Positions 6,725 through 9,732 of a DNA stretch of 9,732 nucleotides are shown here, piece after piece. The notes under the pieces were generated by a model that saw nothing but the letters and a program-made list of their open reading frames with translations, searched no databases and had not been told where the DNA came from. Every line of letters starts with the position of its first letter. Position 1 is the stretch's first letter. The DNA is from an uncultured Anaerotruncus sp. (GTDB taxonomy: Bacteria > Bacillota > Clostridia > Oscillospirales > Ruminococcaceae): assembly GCF_902490045.1 (NCBI RefSeq), contig NZ_CABUCJ010000091.1:1-9732 (forward strand), given 5' to 3'. Position numbers and translations under genes: made by a program.

Positions 6725-7655
6725 ATGGACAGACAGGATACGAAACGCCCGCTCGTCGTGGTGGCGGGCCCGACCGCCTCGGGCAAGACGGCGCTGGCCG
6801 TCGAGCTGGCGCTCCGGTTCGGCGGGGAGGTGGTCTCCGCCGATTCGATGCAGGTCTACCGCGGCATGGACATCGCGACCGCCAAACCGGACGAAGCCGA
6901 GATGCGGGGGGTCCCGCACCACCTGATCGACTTCATCGAACCGGACGACGCGGCCTTCTCGGTGGCGGATTACACGCGGCTCGCGCACGCGGGGGAGGCT
7001 GCCGATACTCGCGGGGGGGACCGGGCTCTATATCGGCGCGGTCGTCGACAACCTCGACTACGGGGACATCCCCGCCTCGCCGGAGGTGCGGGAGGAGCTG
7101 AAAGCACAGGCGCGGGAGCGCGGCGCCGGGGCGATGCTCGAAGAGCTGCGCGGGGTGGACCCCGCGCTCGCGGAAAAGCTGCACCCCAATAACCTCGGCC
7201 GGGTGCTGCGCGCGCTGGAGGTCTACCGGGTGACGGGGATTCCGATGAGCGAGCACCAGCGGCGTTCCCGGCTCGCGCCCGCACGCTATGAGCCCTGCAT
7301 GCTCGGAATCTGTTATCGCGACCGTGAAAAGCTCTACGGGCGGATCGACCGACGGGTGGACCTCATGATGGAGCGCGGCCTGCTCGACGAGGCGCGGGAG
7401 ATCAGCCGCCGGTATGGCGGGACGGCGCGTCAGGCGATCGGCTACAAGGAGCTGCAGCCCTATTTGGAGGGGCTGGCGCCGCTTGAGGAGTGCGTGGCGC
7501 GGCTCAAGCAGGCCACCCGCAACTATGCGAAGCGGCAGCTCACCTGGTTCCGGCGGGACGGGCGCATCCAGTGGCTCTGTGCGGACGAGTTTTCCTCCCC
7601 CGCGGAGCTGGCACAAAAGGCGGCGGAACTGGTTCACAACAGCAAAATTATGTGA
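6725..7655 (+). pseudogene. miaA: tRNA dimethylallyltransferase MiaA, disrupted by a ~23-base deletion
   Basis: MiaA transfers a dimethylallyl group to A37 of tRNAs reading UNN codons, giving i6A, the substrate of MiaB. ATG 6725 lies one base after the mutL stop, indicating translational coupling. The first frame gives the P-loop GPTASGKT (15-22), SADSMQVYRG with catalytic D40, and GVPHHLIDF...FSVADY. It then fails after about residue 89; ribosomes would read about 66 wrong residues and stop at 7190-7192 (155 residues in all). The native sense resumes in another frame as GRLPILAGGTGLYIGAVVDN and continues through LHPNNLGRVLRALEVY, QAIGYKE and the C-terminal RQLTWFRRD to TGA 7653-7655. Family alignment from memory expects about 14 residues between SVADY and GRLP; only 19 bases are present, so about 23 are missing. 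The catalytic base and the GGTGLY region are no longer in one chain, so the gene should be inactive if the sequence is right. Confidence 0.88.
6974..6995 (+). other. miaA: Deletion/frameshift site in miaA
   Basis: The N-terminal frame is native through SVADY (ending 6973), and the C-terminal frame is native from the GRLP codons (from 6993). Only 19 bases lie between them. MiaA proteins such as those of E. coli and B. subtilis have about 14 residues (42 bases) here, the helix before G(R/K)xP, so the net loss is about 23 bases, which also gives the observed frame change. The junction sits in CACGCGGGGG, a G5 run beside short GCG repeats that could promote slippage. The exact breakpoint cannot be read from this sequence alone. 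Confidence 0.7.
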
Positions 7656-7661
7656 TATAAT
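7633..7661 (+). promoter_or_regulatory. hfq promoter overlapping the end of miaA
   Basis: The -35 TTCACA (7633-7638, five of six consensus) and a perfect -10 TATAAT (7656-7661) are 17 bases apart. TGA directly before the -10, which is also the miaA stop codon, provides an extended -10 TGn. The predicted transcription start is near 7668, giving a leader of about 74 nt. Perfect -10 hexamers are rare in such GC-rich sequence. In E. coli hfq also has promoters within miaA, so the arrangement is familiar. Confidence 0.85.
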
Positions 7662-7715
7662 ATTGAGAAGGCAACACGCCGATACAGAAAGAGAAAACGG
7701 ACACAACACTGATTT

Positions 7716-7730
7716 TGTTGCTCTGCAACA
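7716..7730 (+). promoter_or_regulatory. Hairpin directly before the hfq ribosome binding site
   Basis: TGTTGC (7716-7721) pairs with GCAACA (7725-7730) around a 3-base TCT loop. The next bases are the Shine-Dalgarno GGGGAGG (7731-7737). U residues at 7713-7715 could extend the stem by G-U pairs into the GGG, partly covering the Shine-Dalgarno. The preceding leader (about 7681-7709) is strongly purine/A-rich. A role in controlling Hfq translation is an inference. Confidence 0.5.
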
Positions 7731-7741
7731 GGGGAGGTACC

Positions 7742-7987
7742 ATGAAACAGCTGAATTTACAGGATGTTTTCCTCAACCAGGCCCGCCGCGAGAAGATCAC
7801 TGTGACGATCTACCTGACCAACGGCTTTCAGTTCAAGGGGGTCGTGCGCGGCTTCGACTCCTTCACCGTCATCCTCGACTGCGAGGGGCGGCAGAACCTG
7901 GTCTACAAGCATGCGATTTCCACGATCATTCCCTCCAAGACGATCAGCATCCTGGAGTCGGTCGAGGGCGACAAAGAGAACGATTAG
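7742..7987 (+). CDS. hfq: RNA chaperone Hfq
   Basis: An 81-residue Sm-like protein expected to form a hexameric ring that binds sRNAs and A-rich mRNA segments. The N-terminal helix (LQDVFLNQARREK) is followed by the Sm1 region (ITVTIYLTNGFQFKGVVRGFDSFTVIL) and the Sm2 signature NLVYKHAIST, with Y55, K56 and H57 at the same numbers as in E. coli Hfq. Q7 and D8 match the proximal-face Gln/Asp. The rim reads R15-R16-E17-K18, close to the E. coli arginine patch RRER. The C-terminal tail is short and acidic, as in other Firmicute Hfqs. ATG 7742 has GGGGAGG ending 4 bases upstream; a longer in-frame reading from TTG 7715 would place that site inside the gene and is rejected. Expression probably comes from its own promoter plus read-through from the operon. 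Confidence 0.96.
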   Translation: MKQLNLQDVFLNQARREKITVTIYLTNGFQFKGVVRGFDSFTVILDCEGRQNLVYKHAISTIIPSKTISILESVEGDKEND

Positions 7988-8008
7988 GAATCAGGCGGAA
8001 CACCGGAT

Positions 8009-9235
8009 ATGAAAAATACGTTGACCCAAAGGCTCGTGATGGGGCTGCTTGCGCTTTTTCTGCTCAGCTATGTCGGCTATCAGGCGTGGCGGTATTTCAC
8101 CTCCCAGTATAAGACCGAGACGGTGTATGCCTACACGGTCGCGGAAACCGCCGGGATCACGGGCATCGCCCTGCGCGAGGAACAGCTGCTCGACGACTGG
8201 ATCGGCAAGGGCGTGGCGGCCTACCTGACGAGCGACGGCACCAAAGTCTCCAACGGCACCGCAATCGCCGAAGTCTACCGGAGCGAGAAGGACGCGGAAA
8301 ACGTGCGGATGGTGCGGGAACTCTCCCACCAGCGGGAACAGCTTGAAAAGGCGCAGGACCCCGGCACCACCTCCTACGCGCACACAGACGTGCTCAACCG
8401 GCAGATTTTCAGCGAGCTGGGCGGCATCATCCGCCAGGTGGACGGCAACAGCTTTTCTCAAATTTCCAGCGGGGCGGACAACCTGCTCCTGCTGCTCAAC
8501 ACCAAGCAGGTCGCGACAGGGAAGCAGAGTGGCTTTTCCGGCGAGATCGAACGGCTCGAATCGGAGGAGCGGTACTACTCCTCCCAGGTCAAGGAGGAGC
8601 CCGAGAGGATTACGGCCCCGCGTCCGGGGTATTTCATCCGGACGATCGACGGGCTCGAGGGAAAGGCGGATTTGGAAAACCTTGACGAGCTGCTTCCGGA
8701 CGACCTGGCCCGCCTGATGAATACGCCGGTCAAGACGAATTCCACGCGGGTGGGAAAGCTGATGCTCGGTCACAACTGGTACTTTGCCGCTGCCGTCCCG
8801 GAGGAGGAGGTCTCCAAATACCGGGAGGGCGCGCTCGTCACCCTTGATTTCCACCTCAGCGGGACAAGCCCGGTGGAGGCGGTGGTGTGGAACGTCAACA
8901 AGGACCAGGAGAAGGGCGGCGCGGTCGTCGTCTTCCGCAGCGATTATATCAACGAGGCGCTCGTCAACCTGCGCACCGCGCAGGCGGACGTCAAATTCAA
9001 ATCCATCTCCGGGCTGCGGGTGAGCAGCTCGGCCATCCGTTTTGAGGGCATCCAGAAGGGCGTTTACATCATCCGGGGCGAAAAGCTCGCCTTCCGCCCG
9101 GTGGATGTGCTCTATGAGGGAGCGGGATTCGTGGTCTGCCGGGAAGCCAACCCCGAGGCCGAGCCCGACTGCCTCCAGCAATATGACGACGTGGTCATCG
9201 AGGGGGCGCAGCTTTATGACGGAAAACCGGCCTGA
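8009..9235 (+). CDS. HlyD-like membrane-anchored protein of unknown function
   Basis: A 408-residue protein with a short basic N-terminus, one transmembrane helix at about residues 9-26 and the rest outside the membrane. The body has the membrane-fusion/HlyD layout. A first half of a lipoyl-like barrel-sandwich region (about 45-90, with DGTKVSNGTAIAEVY) is followed by two charged helical segments (about 91-117 and 178-197) that look like a coiled-coil hairpin. The second barrel half contains TAPRPGYFIRTIDGLEG (about 202-218), and beta-rich domains follow to the end. No ABC transporter or outer-membrane partner gene is adjacent; instead it lies between hfq and a YggS/YlmE gene. ATG 8009 has AGGCGGA nine bases upstream, 21 bases after hfq. 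From memory, similar genes occur near ylmE/sepF in clostridial genomes, so an envelope or division-related role is possible but unproven. Without alignment the family call is moderate. Confidence 0.75.
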   Translation: MKNTLTQRLVMGLLALFLLSYVGYQAWRYFTSQYKTETVYAYTVAETAGITGIALREEQLLDDWIGKGVAAYLTSDGTKVSNGTAIAEVYRSEKDAENVRMVRELSHQREQLEKAQDPGTTSYAHTDVLNRQIFSELGGIIRQVDGNSFSQISSGADNLLLLLNTKQVATGKQSGFSGEIERLESEERYYSSQVKEEPERITAPRPGYFIRTIDGLEGKADLENLDELLPDDLARLMNTPVKTNSTRVGKLMLGHNWYFAAAVPEEEVSKYREGALVTLDFHLSGTSPVEAVVWNVNKDQEKGGAVVVFRSDYINEALVNLRTAQADVKFKSISGLRVSSSAIRFEGIQKGVYIIRGEKLAFRPVDVLYEGAGFVVCREANPEAEPDCLQQYDDVVIEGAQLYDGKPA

Positions 9236-9732
9236 CGGAGGGACCGTCGCGGCGACGGTCAGGGATATTACCGAGCGTATAGCCGAGACCTGCGTGAAAT
9301 GCGGCAGGGACCCGGCGGATGTGCGGCTGATGGCGGTGACCAAGACGGTCGAGGCCGCGCTGGTCAACGAAGCGATCGGCGCGGGGGTGCGGCTGCTCGG
9401 CGAAAACCGCGCGCAGGAGCTGCTCTCCAAATATGACGATTACCACAGGGACGGGGTGGAGATTCACTTCATCGGGCACCTGCAGACCAACAAGGTGCGG
9501 CAGATCGCGGACAAGGTGACGATGATCCAGTCGCTCGACAGCCTCCCGCTCGCACGGGAGATTCAAAAGCAGTGCGCCAAGCTCGGGAAAAAGATGGACT
9601 GTCTTGTGGAAGTAAATATTGGAAGCGAGCTGACAAAATCCGGCGTGTCACCCGAGGCGCTTCCGGAATTTTTGGAAGAGGTTTCCTCGATTGGCGGGAT
9701 TTGTGTGCGGGGGCTGATGTCGATCCCGCCGG
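9216..9732 (+). CDS. YggS/YlmE-family pyridoxal 5'-phosphate homeostasis protein (partial, 5' part)
   Basis: A PLP-binding, alanine-racemase-fold protein (PLPBP/COG0325) that buffers PLP and influences amino-acid and vitamin B6 balance; it has no established catalytic reaction. The visible 172 residues run off the right edge; the family is usually about 220-230 residues. Signatures are the Schiff-base lysine K43 in LMAVTKT, LLGENRAQE, HFIGHLQTNKV, the SLDS segment, LVEVNI with a downstream KSG, and RGLMSIPP at the edge. ATG 9216 overlaps the last 20 bases of the HlyD-like gene and has GAGGGGG (9200-9206) nine bases upstream, so the two genes are probably translationally coupled. In many Firmicutes this gene (ylmE) comes just before sepF, ylmG and divIVA; whether those follow here lies outside the window. 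Confidence 0.93.
   Translation, partial: MTENRPDGGTVAATVRDITERIAETCVKCGRDPADVRLMAVTKTVEAALVNEAIGAGVRLLGENRAQELLSKYDDYHRDGVEIHFIGHLQTNKVRQIADKVTMIQSLDSLPLAREIQKQCAKLGKKMDCLVEVNIGSELTKSGVSPEALPEFLEEVSSIGGICVRGLMSIPP

Noticed and set aside
7086..7655. Independent gene starting at GTG 7086 in the second half of miaA
   Set aside because: The conserved MiaA sequence in this frame starts earlier, at about 6993, so the GTG is an internal valine codon. A product from it would lack the P-loop and the catalytic Asp.
7991..9430. Long - strand open frame (479 codons) opposite the HlyD-like and YlmE genes
   Set aside because: It covers the junction of two real + strand genes with good ribosome binding sites, and its composition is typical of an antisense shadow.
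1..9732. Mobile element, CRISPR array, tRNA/rRNA or defence system
   Set aside because: No transposase or integrase, inverted terminal repeats, regularly spaced repeats or RNA gene was recognised. The window is filled with conserved housekeeping genes of uniform codon use.

Overview
The window reads as a stretch of core chromosome from a GC-rich member of the Clostridia, probably an Oscillospirales/Ruminococcaceae-type gut anaerobe. Three things suggest this: third codon positions are mostly G or C; the gene order miaB - ylbF/ymcA family - mutS - mutL - miaA - hfq is typical of Firmicutes; and the last genes lead into a ylmE-like locus, which in Firmicutes usually precedes sepF and other division genes. 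The taxonomic placement is an inference from gene order and protein style, not from a marker search. All genes lie on the + strand.

Layout: the 3' end of an unrecognised gene (2-130) is closed by a strong intrinsic terminator (143-180). A near-consensus extended -10 promoter (188-216) then starts a long, tightly packed run of genes: miaB (254-1669, TTG start), a YlbF/YmcA-family gene with a cysteine-rich tail (1765-2172), mutS (2208-4823), mutL (4844-6723, frame broken near 5990-6004), miaA (6725-7655, frame broken near 6974-6995), hfq (7742-7987, with its own strong promoter overlapping the end of miaA), a membrane-anchored HlyD-like protein (8009-9235) and a YggS/YlmE PLP-binding protein (9216 to the window end, cut off). 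No terminator is visible after position 180, and there is no gene-free stretch longer than about 120 bases.

Functionally the run combines tRNA position-37 modification (MiaA makes i6A, MiaB makes ms2i6A), mismatch repair (MutS senses, MutL nicks), an RNA chaperone (Hfq) and a probable Fe-S-linked helper (YlbF family) beside the Fe-S enzyme MiaB. The most notable observation is that two neighbouring genes, mutL and miaA, are both out of frame. In mutL one base appears to be missing in the linker between its two domains. In miaA about 23 bases appear to be missing in a conserved region. Either this is a real lineage with damaged mismatch repair and i6A synthesis, or the consensus sequence has errors here. 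In mutL the break also leaves a GTGA stop/start overlap, so a split two-polypeptide MutL is conceivable. No mobile element, CRISPR array, tRNA or rRNA is visible.
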